A stretch of 64,000 bases of DNA, taken from assembly GCA_026874595.1 (NCBI GenBank), contig CM049322.1:43958840-44022839 (forward strand). The letters are read 5' to 3'. A model generated the notes under the pieces. That model searched no databases and was not told the DNA's origin. It saw only the letters and a list, made by a program, of their open reading frames with translations. Positions 47,640 to 58,199 of this stretch are shown here, one piece after another; the stretch's first letter is position 1; each line of letters begins with the position of its first letter. The stretch comes from Sipunculus nudus (taxonomy: Eukaryota > Annelida > Sipuncula > Golfingiida > Sipunculidae). Both the position numbers and the translations under genes were made by a program.

Positions 47640-50240
47640 CAAAGGTCAAGGTCACGACAGGTATGGTTAACGGTTTTTGCACTATAACTTCGCCATAAAT
47701 AGGCTTATCCACTTCTGCAACAGCTCATTTTTTTCGTCATCACCTGGCCTTTCTTTTGACATGTAGCTAACTTAAATTTGCTGTTACCATGGTTACGCAA
47801 TTTTGGGGAGAAATCATGGAATTTCGTGATATTTTTCAAATTTGCAGCAATCGTACTGATTCTGAGATATTTTATGTAACACAAGAATATCTCGAAATTG
47901 TTTTTTCAGATTTTGGAAATGGCCGCCAGGGGGCGTTGCAGATGAAAAAACATGAACATTTGTTTTGGTGCTATACCTCCAGAACTATTAAACATTGGGC
48001 CATTTCCATCACAGCACCTTCAACTGGGGTCCATGGGCTTATTTTTGCGCATAGGTGCCAAAGTGCGCTATTGCCAGATTTCTCTACTTTTGGGGTAAAA
48101 CTTTTGAATTTTGAAAATATGCAGTTTTCAGCTTCTAACTCTGTCAGTTTTTATGCTGGAGAGGTCAAGTTTTTTGCATCTTGTAGCCCTTGGTGAGTTC
48201 TCGGTGATCCAATCAAAAATCTTGCAAAATCTCGCACCGTTTCTCGTCAAACGAGAGTCTTCGAGATTTCATTAAATATGACCTACAGGTTGCATTTTTT
48301 TAACAATGGCTTTGAAATTGATATATTTTGTGTTATTTATAAATATCTCGAAATCAGTTTTTCATTTTTTGGAAATAGCCACCAGGGGGCGTGGTACCTG
48401 AAACATTGTAACATACCATTTTTCTGCAATATCTCTGAAAATATTAAACGTGACACAATGTTTATTGTCTTATCTGAAACTAGGATCATTAGCTTATTCC
48501 CGCGTACATGTAGCTTTGTGCTGCTGTTACCATGGTAACCAAATTTTTGGGTAAAACTTGACGATTTGAAAATATGTAGTTTTTGGCTTCTATCTCGGTA
48601 AATTTTTATGTTTAAGGGTCTAGTTTTTTTGCATAAGGCTGCTTCCTCTTGGTTCTCAGTCATTCAATTGCAGGTCTCGTCAAATCTCGCTCGGTTTATT
48701 GTCAAACGAGAAATTACGAGATTTCACAGAAATGCTTATAACTTGATCACGGTTAATGCCAAAATGGAGTAGTTTTGTAGCATTTGGTAGCATTTCAGAA
48801 GCCGGACATGATTATACGGCAAATCTCGCCACATCTCGTATCATCTCCCGCCAAACGAGAATATTTTAGATTTCGAACAAATGTCTTTATCTCGGTCAAT
48901 TTCATGCTAGATATTTTATTTTTCTATTGTTCAAGAATCATTTGACTAGTCTTAAGTGACAAAAGTGAATATCTCGTAAAATCTCGCACCATTTGTCGTC
49001 AAACGAGAACAGAGGACCATATAAACAAATGCCTATAATGCTGTCATTTTTTACACTACAGATATATAGTTTTCTGCATGTGACAGCGTCTAACACTCTC
49101 AGTCATATTATGTGATTATCTAGCAATTCTCGTCAAATCTAGCCTCGTTTTTTATCAAATGATGAAGATACATCCAATTGCCGTGAGCACAAGTGGCTTC
49201 AGGGTTGACCGGTAAGTGCCGGCAAGGCCATTACAGTTGCAAGTTGGCGTGCCTGGTCGTCCATGAATTTCACAAAGCAGCATTGAATAGAGGACAAAAG
49301 CCGCTAAATTTGAATTGAACACACCTGTTATTTTCATTGTGTCCCATTTTGGTGCCACTTGTGTTGCCAGGAACCACTGGCAAATCTTTCAAACCAGGGA
49401 CGGATCCCCGATTTTGCAGTTGGGTGTGTAAAAATATGGGCGGATCCCTGGTTTAGCAGTTGGGGGAGGGAGGGGGCAGGGGGTTAAATTTTAATTATAC
49501 ATCAAATATTTATAATAAAAAATATAATATTTCGAAACTTATTTTTTTCTTTTAGAAAATAGCCGCGAGATGGCGTTGCAGCAATCATTATTGTGCGATA
49601 TCTCCAAAACTATACACACTGTCACAACATTGATTGCAGAATCTGATACTAGATTTAATGCGTTTATCCTCCTGGGGACTCTGTCATATCCTACAGGGGT
49701 TAAATTTTAATTATAAATCAAATATATATAATAAAAAAATCTGGGAACTTATTTTTTTTCCTTTAAGAAAATAGCCGACAGATGGTGCTGCAGCAATCAT
49801 TATTGTGCCATATCTCGAAAACTATAGACAGTGTCACAACATTGATTGCAGCATCTGAAACAAGTTTTAACGCGTTTATCCTCGTGGGGACTCTGTCATA
49901 TTCTTCTATTACCATGGGGACCTAATATACGTTACAATTATATTCTTCTATTTCTGAAAATTCAAAATATGGAGTTTTATTCTAATAGACGGTTTTCCAT
50001 TCTCCATGACAGGAGTACATGCCCTTCACATGGAGTTTTTTCCCGTCTGTCTGTTTGTCTGTCTGTCTACTCGTCTGCGACTTTTGAAAATCAGCATAAC
50101 CACACAAAATTGTGCTTCTGTTTCCGCCATAATTGGGGTTATTCATTTGACTAGTTCCAAATGTAACCTGACTGTCTGCTGTATGTTGTCTCCTAGTTTG
50201 ACCTTCTTATTTACACTTCCGGCAAGCGTTCGACCTCTGG
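47640..50240 (+). repeat. Second half of the insertion: diverged repeats
   Basis: It repeats the GGTCAAGGTCACGACAGG...CTATAACTTCGCC block, then words such as AATGGCCGCCAGGGGGCGT (about 47919, 48374 and, in variant form, 49558). A ~217-bp direct duplication starts at about 49480 and 49697. A unique-looking 230-bp stretch at 49150-49390 may be a further small insertion. Confidence 0.6.
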
Positions 50241-50248
50241 TCGTCTAG

Positions 50249-50650
50249 TTTTTATTGTTATGTTGTTTGGGTGTCGGTTTGGTCGGGGGGCGGGGCTGAT
50301 ATGTTAATTAGGGGATGCCAGCTGCAGGGGAGTACAGGTACTGCGTTCCTCTGCAGCTAGGATCCGATGATTAATTGATGGTCGGGGTGTTTTTTCTATT
50401 TTTTTTTTTAGGCCTAATATTTTTAGAGATATTTATTTATTTTCGTCAGAATTTCGTAGGGTTTTAGTATGGATAGAGTTTTTTTGGGTTCCGTAAATTT
50501 CGAGTTTCTATTATTATTTCAAGTATGTTTATTTCGTTCCTAAATTTTGTACGGGCCGTAGTTTGATGAAAAGTTTGTATGGAAGGATGGGGCGTATTTG
50601 GGGGTCGTGGGTCATTGAAAGTAGGTCGCGGCCCCGACCTAGTGCCATGG
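50249..50650 (-). mobile_element. Family A copy 2 (A2), 5' remainder
   Basis: Continues A2 after the insertion, with one CAGCTGC module and the palindrome TAGGTCG...CGACCTA. It ends at TAGTGCCATGG, where the A3 tail begins. Confidence 0.7.
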
Positions 50651-52150
50651 ACTAGACTAGACTAGAACTAGTATTTTGAGTCACTAGACAGACACGGTTG
50701 AGGTGGTCTGGGACCACCGCCCCGGCCTGTCTCTTTAGACTATAATTTTGATGCCGAAAATTGCCACACAAGCCAAGCCAAGGAGCCGCGAAGAGCCACC
50801 AGCAGGCACCCGCACCGGTGACCGTGAAAGCTACATCATCCACACCCACAAAGCCCCGAGCGGGCCACTCACCGCACGGATATCAGCAGCAAAGCCGCTG
50901 CCCCCCACGAGCCCGGTCGCGAACGACATCCCCGAGCAGGATGCGCACCACAACAGAGAGACCCCAACACAAGCAGGGAAACCCAGATCGCCGCCAGAAC
51001 AACTCCCACCGCGAAGAGCCGGACTTCCTGTGACTTGGATCGGGCAGGCTGTCTTGGCTTGGTCTTCGGCTGGTCCCCGAGCAGTGGGCCTAAAGTTGTC
51101 TGTTTGCCCACTGTCAGGGATTCTTGGCTTGTCTTGCTAGTCTTGACTTGGGTTCCGGCTGTCGGGGTTGTCTTGTCTTCTCTTGGCTTGTTCCAGGGCT
51201 ACCAGTCTTGACTTGTCTTGAGGCTTGGTCTTGGGTCTTGAGGTCTTGGTCTTGTGGCAGGCAGCGGACCTAAAGTTGTCTGTCTGTCCGCTGCCGGGTC
51301 GATGTGTGATTGATTAGTCCTGAATAGGACTGTTGGGGGGTTAGTCCTAAAAAGGACTGTTGGGGGGTCTTGTCTGGTCTGTCTGGAGCTGTCCCGGTGT
51401 AGGTCTGGGTAGTCGTCTTGGAAGTTGCTGTCAGTGGGCGGATGGGGTGTGCGCTCGTCTGGGTGCCCTCTAATCTTCCGTTGGTGGTGTGGGGGGGGGG
51501 GGGGGGGGGGGGCTGCCGCTGGACTTGCGCGTCGGTGTCGGATACTGCTGTTGGTGGTTGTCAGGGGTAGTAGTTGTCCGTGGTGGGGGTGTGGGGGGGG
51601 GGGGGGCCGTAGATTTCTTTATAGATTTTATGAGTATCACATGGGATTTTCTAAGAAAATGCCTCATGATCATTTACCCTTATATTGGCCTAAAGGAGAT
51701 ATCTATAGGAGATATCTTTATAGTTAGAAATCTGGCCGGCCGGTGGACTCTCAGTTTGTACTTTTATATTAAGTATCACATAAATATCTTTAAGAGATAT
51801 TTATGATCATGTACTTTTATAGGAAATACTTATAAGAAGTATTTTTATATAAGCGCAGACTGAGAGAGAAGGGGGCGGGGGTAGTTGAGGCTAGTGGCGG
51901 CATCAGTTTCCATCCACTTGCTAGTGGCCGGCTTCAGTTTCCATGCCACTGGTCTGCCGGAGATGCTGTAAATTACTAATAAAATCTATAATTATATCTT
52001 ATATATGAGCGTCGTCGGATAACCAGATATTGCGTCGATATTGTGAAAAATACAAAAACAAAAGGGTGAAAAACCGGTAAAATTCATAAAAAACGTGGGT
52101 TAGTGTGCATGTAAAAATGATGAGTGAGGTGGTGTATTTACATGAATTGT

Positions 52151-52183
<33 letters not shown>

Positions 52184-53604
52184 GTTAAAAGTTACTGGTG
52201 TATAAAACAGCATGGTGCATTTTTTGTACATGGGTTTAGTATGGCTCTATTCTAATTGGGGGTGTATTAGTATTGGTTAGTGGAGCGGTGTTGTGTCGGT
52301 GAATATGTATTTCCCAGAGTTGTGTCTTGTTTTAATCTTCGGCAATAATAGTGTCCCGGTTTGGGCACTTTGCCTTCGATTTATGTTATTATTGTTCTTT
52401 AATAAAATATTGTGTATTGCTGAGTATTAATTGTTCTGTGTTCCTTGTAGTTTCTGCTTTTATTTTGTTTGGTTTTTATTTTGTGGAAAGGTAAAACGCG
52501 TCTCGACCGAGCCTGCGAATTACTCATCCCATATCTGGTGACGTTAGGTGTGTTGTTTAATTGAAGATGTTATGAATAAATCTCCGACAATAGTAGTGAC
52601 CCGGTTTGGGCACTTTGTCTTTGATTTATGTTATTATTGTTCTTTATTAAAATATTGTGTATTACTGAGTATTAGTTGTTCTATGTTCCTTGTAGTTTCT
52701 GCTTTTATTTTGTTTGGTTTTTATTTTTGTGGAAAGGTAAAACGCGTCTCGACCGAGCCTGCGAATTACTCATCCCATATCTGGTGACGTTAGGTGTGTT
52801 GTTTAATTGAAGATGTGATGAATAAATCTCCGACAATAGTAGTGACCCGGTTTGGGCACTTTGTCTTTGATTTATGTTGTTGTGGGTTTTAATAAAGTTT
52901 TAGCTTAGTATAAGGATGTTGTTTTGTTGTTTTTAAGGTGTTTGGGAGGTTGTATTTTACTAGACTGGTAAGTGATTGTTTTTTGGCGGGGGCGGTTTGC
53001 GCTTTTTTTTTTATGTGCTCTCTAATTTTTGTATTTGTACTGGGGGGGGGGGGGGACGAGTGTAGTGAGGTTTGTTTACTGTGAGAGTTCCTCTATTGTG
53101 TTTTTTTTGTTCGTGTGTGGTTTATCTTTGTTGTCATGTCGGGGCGAGTGCTTTATTTTATTTTTGAGTGTGGGTTTTATTATCGTTTTGTTAGGAAATG
53201 GGTGGTTTTTGTGGTTTATTTTTATTGTTATGTTGTTTGGGAGTCGGTTTGGTCGGGGGGCGGGGCTGATATGTTAATTAGGGGATGCCAGCTGCAGGGG
53301 AGTACAGGTACTGCGTTCCTCTGCAGCTAGGATCCGATGATTAATTGATGGTCGGGGTGTTTTTTCTATTTTTCTAGGCCTAATATTTTTAGAGATGTTT
53401 ATTTATTTTCGTCAAAATTTCGTAGGGTTTTAGTATGGGTAGAGTTTTTTGGGTTCCGTAAATTTCGAGTTTCTATTATTATTTCAAGTATGTTTATTTC
53501 GTTCCTAAATTTTGTACGGGCCGTAGTTTGATGAAAAGTTTGTATGGAAGGATGGGGAGTATTTGGGGGTCGTGGGTCATTGAAAGTAGGTCGCGGCCCC
53601 GACC
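50651..53604 (-). mobile_element. Family A copy 3 (A3), 3' part
   Basis: Very similar to A1 and A2, with a CTAGA tail and the shared 3' structure at 50685-50734. It reaches TAGTGCCATGGCT (53605-53617), where B2 is inserted, and its continuation is at 55476-56248. Confidence 0.75.
50685..50734 (-). other. Shared 3'-terminal RNA structure, A3
   Basis: Same paired sequence as the other A copies. Confidence 0.75.
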
Positions 53605-53617
53605 TAGTGCCATGGCT
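53605..53617. repeat. 13-bp target-site duplication, left copy for B2
   Basis: TAGTGCCATGGCT, repeated at 55476-55488. The second copy continues exactly as A0 does at this point, which shows that B2 interrupted a family A element. Confidence 0.85.
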
Positions 53618-53652
53618 CGAATCGAGTCGAATCGAATCTTGTTTTTAAGCCC

Positions 53653-53703
53653 TTCAGACATGCACGGAACGGAAGGCCTTTGACCTTCGCGCCGGCTGTC
53701 TCT
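53653..53703 (-). other. Shared 3'-terminal RNA structure, family B (B2)
   Basis: Same as the B1 copy; inner stem GAAGG/CCTTC. Confidence 0.75.
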
Positions 53704-53914
53704 TAAGCTATAATTTTAGAATTTTGAGGTCCGCATCTAAAGTCCTAAAATAAGAAATAAAATGTGTTCCGTCGCAGAAGCCGATTTCGGTATATGCCAT
53801 GGAGTTGGTGTCTCTGTATTGTTTTACAATTTTACTCGGAAAAAGTTCTTTTTTATTTTCTCTATGCTAGATTCTTTTTCAGTTTATGCTTAGATCAGTC
53901 GTGGAAATTTTTTG

Positions 53915-55369
53915 CTAATCTTCATCCATGTGGTCATCTGGCGAATTTGATGAATTCTCAACAGATTCCTCCTCAGGTTCATCGTCGTCGGATTCATCAT
54001 CTTCATCTTCTGTTTCCACATAGAATACTGAGGTAAGTTCGTTGTTTTCTGTAGTTTCGTCTTGTATTCTCCGTAATATTTCTTGTAATTTGGCTCTCTT
54101 CTGGAAGAATTCTTTTTTTGTCGCATAATTCATGCATAGTTGCCATCTTGCTCCTATCGTGGTCTGGATGATATCAAAGGCTGAACTGTTATATGGTAGT
54201 CTGAGGAATGCTGCAATATTATAGACTGTGTCATTGAGCTCTTCTCTAGTTTCCTCATCCCATCCATGCAACATGATGCAGGTGACGATCAGACTAAAGA
54301 TCTGGTATGGAGTATAGGTTTTTGTGTTGGTCTCTGTAGACATCTTGGCAGGTATCTCTTCTTTTTCTGTTTGTGTTTTCTTAGTTTTGGTCGATTTATC
54401 CATGGGTTCCGTCATGGTTGCCTTTGTTCTGGAGGTTTGTGGTGCTGTTTGCGTCATCTTTGGCTTGAGCTTAACGGGTTGATCAGTCTGGATAGCCTTG
54501 GTATCCGTGGTTGTAAATGGCAGATCAACTTCCATTGCTTGGGTTGTGGATTTTGTTCTGGGTGTGACTGGTGACTGGGTGGACGTAGGTGGTTGATCAG
54601 TTGTACCGTCTGTTGTGTGGTTAACTGTGGTATTAGTCCTCAGGAGTTGTTTACGTAACTGCCGGTAGACGGCGCACCCATTGTATGCGCTCGCATGACT
54701 TCCCCGGCAGTTGTAGCATCTTGGCTTGGCTTCAGTACAATCTCTTGTCTGATGATCACTGCTGCCGCATTTGTAGCATCTATTGTTGTTTACGCAAGTG
54801 CGCGAGTGGTGACCCCATTCACTGCACTTGCCACAAAAGGGGACTTCAATGTTGTGGTATGGTTCCGTAGAGAAGTAGTTGTATGCCAGTTTTAATCCGC
54901 TCCGCAACGCTTCACTGGACACGGCTGGGTCGGTGAAAATAATTTTCACCCTGTGTGTTGGTCGTTTGGTCATGGAGTTTTTCAAGCGTATTACTTTGAT
55001 AGCTGAAGGATATTCTTCCTGAATAGTTGTTAGTAGATCGTTTTCTGATGTTTCAGGTGAAATTCCCCGTACTACTATGGGAAATTCCTTTGTAGGCTGA
55101 ATTCGAATCCGTTTTTTTGGTCTATGCGCTGTGGGCCGAATATTGTGTACTTGTTTAAATTCCAGTGTAGATATCCATTCTGTTTTGTTTCTAAGACGAG
55201 GTACATGCTGTTTCTCAGTTGGGTGTATGTACAACGAATTTCTGGTTCTAGTGGCCGCATCGAAACGTATGTCCGGGAACGTCTGTCTCAGAAGTTTGTA
55301 TAAAACAAACTTGTTGTCCAGTACTGTACGGTCTATCCCGTCTACGATGAGGCCCGTGGGGTTGTCCAT
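53915..55369 (-). CDS. Gag-like ORF1 protein of family B (B2)
   Basis: 484 residues from the ATG at 55369, the same length as B1 and co-linear throughout. The three zinc knuckles, the AIQTD / MTQTA / KTQTE motifs, the GWDEETREELND domain and the acidic tail are all kept. Differences from B1 are scattered substitutions without a frameshift or stop, which suggests that the protein has been under selection until recently. Confidence 0.85.
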   Translation of the reverse strand: MDNPTGLIVDGIDRTVLDNKFVLYKLLRQTFPDIRFDAATRTRNSLYIHPTEKQHVPRLRNKTEWISTLEFKQVHNIRPTAHRPKKRIRIQPTKEFPIVVRGISPETSENDLLTTIQEEYPSAIKVIRLKNSMTKRPTHRVKIIFTDPAVSSEALRSGLKLAYNYFSTEPYHNIEVPFCGKCSEWGHHSRTCVNNNRCYKCGSSDHQTRDCTEAKPRCYNCRGSHASAYNGCAVYRQLRKQLLRTNTTVNHTTDGTTDQPPTSTQSPVTPRTKSTTQAMEVDLPFTTTDTKAIQTDQPVKLKPKMTQTAPQTSRTKATMTEPMDKSTKTKKTQTEKEEIPAKMSTETNTKTYTPYQIFSLIVTCIMLHGWDEETREELNDTVYNIAAFLRLPYNSSAFDIIQTTIGARWQLCMNYATKKEFFQKRAKLQEILRRIQDETTENNELTSVFYVETEDEDDESDDDEPEEESVENSSNSPDDHMDED

Positions 55370-55434
55370 ACTAAGCCAACACTCACACGGGCAAGGCGAA
55401 AACTGCAGCAATGCTGTATTTCTATGTCGTAAAA

Positions 55435-55475
55435 CACGTCTACTGTGTAGGAACGCTAACACGACTGAGTGACTG
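55435..55475 (-). promoter_or_regulatory. Candidate Inr + DPE-like promoter of B2
   Basis: CAGTCGTGTTAGCG with AGACGTG at 55441-55435, as in B1. An extra CAGTCACT precedes it. Confidence 0.45.
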
Positions 55476-56248
55476 TAGTGCCATGGCTTGACCTGTTGGT
55501 TGATTATTAGGTTTTGTAGTATGTAAAACAGGGGATGCCAGCTGCAGCGGGGTAAGTTGTGTTCCCGCCGCAGCTGGGATCCGATGTTTGATTGATGGTC
55601 TGGGTGTTTTTTCTAATTTTCTGGGCCTGATATTTCTTATGATTTTTATTATTTTTCGACGTAATTTCGAGAAACTAGGGAATGGATAAAGTTTTGTGTG
55701 TCCTGTTAATTTTGAGTTTCTATTACTATTTTAAGTGCGTTAATTTTGTTCCTAAAGTTTGTACGGGCCGCTGTTCAGTAACTAATTTGTGTGGAGGGAT
55801 GGGATGTCTTAGGGGTCCATTAATGTAGGTCGCGGCCCCGGCCTAGTGCCTTGGCCTGACCTGTTAATTGATGCTTAATGGGTGTTGTAAACCAAACAGG
55901 GGATGCCAGCTGCAGCGGGATAAGCATTGTTCCCGCCGCAGCTAGGATCCGATGCTTAATTGATGGTCGGGCCGGTTTTTACTGATTTTGGTATTAATTT
56001 TTTTCCAAAATTTCCATTTTTATTTGCCGAAACTTCTTAATGTTTAAGTCTAGGGCGGGTTCTGTGGGTTTTGAGGGAATTGGGGTTGTATTTTATTTTC
56101 TAGTTTGTTAATTTGGTTGCTAAAGTTGGTACGGGGCGTTGTTTTGCTTATAAATTTTGGAGGGCCGGGGAGTGATTTTAGAAAGTTCTTTAGGTTTTCG
56201 CTATTATTTTGGGATTTGGGGAATAATAGGTTGGTTAATTTTGGGGGT
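55476..56248 (-). mobile_element. Family A copy 3 (A3), 5' remainder
   Basis: Starts with the duplicated TAGTGCCATGGCT and follows the 5'-proximal part of A0 (34980-35829), though with fewer bases before its end at TAATTTTGGGGGT (56236-56248). Two CAGCTGC hairpins lie at 55541-55580 and 55908-55948. It has no tail of its own, as expected for the far side of a nested insertion. Confidence 0.8.
56236..56248. repeat. 13-bp target-site duplication, left copy for E
   Basis: TAATTTTGGGGGT, repeated at 57961-57973. Flanking bases differ on both sides. Confidence 0.75.
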
Positions 56249-56282
56249 CTAGACTAGACTAGAGCTGGTATTTATCGTCCAT

Positions 56283-56332
56283 TAGACTAACACGGTTGGA
56301 GTAAACATAGTTTACCGCCCCGGTTGTCTCTT
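56283..56332 (-). other. Shared 3'-terminal RNA structure, family E
   Basis: Inner stem GTAAAC/GTTTAC around ATA, middle CGG/CCG, outer AGAC/GTCT (+ strand). Confidence 0.75.
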
Positions 56333-56623
56333 TAGACGCCCGAGATGTTATTCAGGGTTGTGGTTTCAGTATTCCGTCGCAGGAGCTGTACTCATTATGC
56401 CTGTTACATTTGTGTTGACCATGGTGGATCCCAGCTGCAGGGTTGTCTCGATGCGGCAAAGTGCTTCTTTTGTTGTGGTCACGCATGGATCAGTGCTGCA
56501 CGAGGTTCTGGGCTGGTCCCGCCACTTCTATTGTCTTCTTGTGGTGACGTTTTTGTTTTCTTTCTTCTTATTCGGAGCTTTTCTTCTATTTTCTTTCACT
56601 GTTTTTGAATCGTGGGACTTCTG

Positions 56624-57883
56624 TTATGGGCTAGAGTATTCTTCTGGTTCACTTATTTCTTCCTCGCTGTCAGATGAGCTATAGTCTGTTAGCGCGGTGA
56701 AGTATGCATGGTGTTTGTGGGTTCTGATGAATCGGTCTAAAATCTTGCGTTTTTCTTCTTTGATGTCTGGGTTTGTTTCTTTGTGGAATGATCTATAAAG
56801 TGGAAGAACGTTTTCTGTCTGTCTGAGAAAATCCTGTTCTGTGAGGTTGAACCGTAGTATAGTCTTGGCTGCTTTGTAGAAGTCATTCGCTATAACGACC
56901 TCTACCGACTCATCCCATGAGTGATGGAGGACTGCCCCGGCCAGTAGATAGAACAGCTGCAGTGGGTTGTAATAACTGGTGTTGTTACTAGCATCTGTCA
57001 TATGTTCTCTTGTCGTATTGGTGCTGGTTTCTTGTACACTGGGCTTCGGTGATGATATTTCATCAGTCTGCGTTTCTTGGGTTTTAGTGGTGTTTTCTGC
57101 CGGGACGCTCGGTTCGGTTTCCATTTGTTCTGGAGTGACCTGGGGTGTTGGTAGTTTCATGTTTCTCTTGAAGGCCTGGTAGGCGGTACATCCACGGTAT
57201 GATGAACTGTGGTTTCTGTGACAGTTGGCACATGTTCTGACTGACGCAGAACATTGCTTTGCTGTATGCTCTGTGCTGCCGCATCTGTAACACCGGGGGT
57301 GGTTCTTGCATTGACGTGAGGTGTGGCCCCAGCCAAGGCATTTGCCACAGAAGGGATGTTGTACTGAGATGTAGGCTTCTGTTTTGTAGCGTCTATAGCC
57401 GACTTGTAGACCAGACTGGATGGCTGAATCGGCCGCGTCCTTATCTTGAAATATAACCTTGACTCTGTGGATAGGTGACTTGGTGGCGGCGCTCCGAAGT
57501 CTCACTATCTCTGTTATTGGTAGAGTCTCTTTCATTAGCTGGCAGAGTTCCTGTGTATCTATGTCCGGGTGAACTCCCTTCATCACTATAGGGTACTCGG
57601 TTGGTGTAACTGTTTTGGGTCTACGTTTGGGTTGTCTATGCGTTGTTGATGTAACACGGCACACCGTCTTGAAACATGGCACAGCTTTCCATTCTGTCAG
57701 GTCTCTCAGACGAGGTCCATGCTGGGCTTGTGTGGTGTACAGGTACAGTCTGTCCCTCGACTTGACTGCTTTCATGAAGGTGATATCCGGGAAAGCTGTA
57801 CGTAGTGCCTTATAAAGGCGTACTTGGTCTGCTAGTAAGTCAGGGGGAACCCCCTCGACAAAATATCCAACTGCTGTCGACAT
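56624..57883 (-). CDS. Gag-like ORF1 protein of family E
   Basis: 419 residues from the ATG at 57883 (G at -3). Co-linear with B and C: N-terminal domain (VRLYKALRTAFPDITF, PRLRDLTEW), RRM-like region (YPIVMKGV, HRVKVIF), zinc knuckles CGKCLGWGHTSRQC, CYRCGSTEHTAKQC and CANCHRNHSSSYRGC, a shorter linker with ETQTD and QETSTN, and a C-terminal domain with LFYLLAGAVLHHSWDESVE. It ends in an acidic serine-rich tail. It lacks the long TQT linker of B and C, which accounts for most of the length difference. Intact. Confidence 0.85.
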   Translation of the reverse strand: MSTAVGYFVEGVPPDLLADQVRLYKALRTAFPDITFMKAVKSRDRLYLYTTQAQHGPRLRDLTEWKAVPCFKTVCRVTSTTHRQPKRRPKTVTPTEYPIVMKGVHPDIDTQELCQLMKETLPITEIVRLRSAATKSPIHRVKVIFQDKDAADSAIQSGLQVGYRRYKTEAYISVQHPFCGKCLGWGHTSRQCKNHPRCYRCGSTEHTAKQCSASVRTCANCHRNHSSSYRGCTAYQAFKRNMKLPTPQVTPEQMETEPSVPAENTTKTQETQTDEISSPKPSVQETSTNTTREHMTDASNNTSYYNPLQLFYLLAGAVLHHSWDESVEVVIANDFYKAAKTILRFNLTEQDFLRQTENVLPLYRSFHKETNPDIKEEKRKILDRFIRTHKHHAYFTALTDYSSSDSEEEISEPEEYSSP

Positions 57884-57926
57884 GGCAACAAGCGAAGTGT
57901 GATATGCACGCTGAGCTATTCTAGAA

Positions 57927-57960
57927 CACGTCTAGTCACTACGGACGTTAACTCACGACG
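57927..57960 (-). promoter_or_regulatory. Candidate Inr + DPE-like promoter of E
   Basis: AGACGTG (57933-57927) lies 27 bases downstream of the first base of the element. Confidence 0.45.
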
Positions 57961-57973
57961 TAATTTTGGGGGT
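57961..57973. repeat. TAATTTTGGGGGT at the E/C1 junction
   Basis: Right duplication of E and at the same time the left flank of C1. Confidence 0.7.
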
Positions 57974-58000
57974 ACTGAACTGAAACATGTATTTTACTTC

Positions 58001-58052
58001 CTCAGACACACATGGTTGAGCCGGACTGAGTCCGACGTCCCAGTGGTCTCTT
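58001..58052 (-). other. Shared 3'-terminal RNA structure, family C (C1)
   Basis: Inner stem CGGAC/GTCCG around TGA. The middle helix has changed from CGG/CCG to CCA/TGG with both sides altered. Outer AGAC/GTCT pairing. Repeats at 59786-59837, 61571-61622 and 63356-63407. Confidence 0.75.
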
Positions 58053-58199
58053 TAGAAGAATTTTGAATTTAGTCCAAAAAATCCCGTGATGTTATTCAGG
58101 GAAAATCGTTGGTCACGTTCGCTGAAGTCTGACAAATAGCCGTGGTGGACTCTATGGTGTTTTGGTATCTTCCTCGGAGTAAATGCTAATTTTCAAGGT

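Larger units (their letters stand above)
45074..50248 (+). mobile_element. 5.2-kb Helitron-like insertion with tandem repeats, inside A2
   Basis: Comparison with A3 shows a clean insertion between A (45073) and T (50249) of GTGGTTTA|TTTTTATTG, with no target duplication. The right end is CTAG (50245-50248), one base after the hairpin CGACC-TCT-GGTCG (50231-50243). The left end starts TTGCTTGCCGGAA, and GCTTGCCGGAA recurs inverted near the right end. A-T insertion, a 3' CTAG and a terminal hairpin fit a Helitron, although TT in place of TC at the 5' end and the one-base hairpin spacing do not. The body has two related halves: the CTCTCCTGGCCACAATTTTG block at about 45237 recurs at about 47535. 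It encodes no helicase. Confidence 0.55.
53618..55475 (-). mobile_element. Family B copy 2 (B2), nested in A3
   Basis: A full-length relative of B1 with the same 3' structure but a different tail (CGAAT / CGAGT pentamers, not CTAGA), so the tail sequence is not fixed within a family. The 5' end reads CAGTCACTCAGTCGTG, with a doubled initiator-like start. Clean 13-bp target duplication. Confidence 0.85.
56249..57960 (-). mobile_element. Family E: ORF1-only retroelement
   Basis: A 1.71-kb element with a CTAGA-unit tail, the shared 3' structure, an intact ORF1 and a 5' end CGTCGTGAGTTAACG with AGACGTG at +28. A GATGTTATTCAGGG box in the 3' UTR is shared with family C, which suggests that E and C are sister families. 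13-bp duplication of TAATTTTGGGGGT. Confidence 0.8.
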
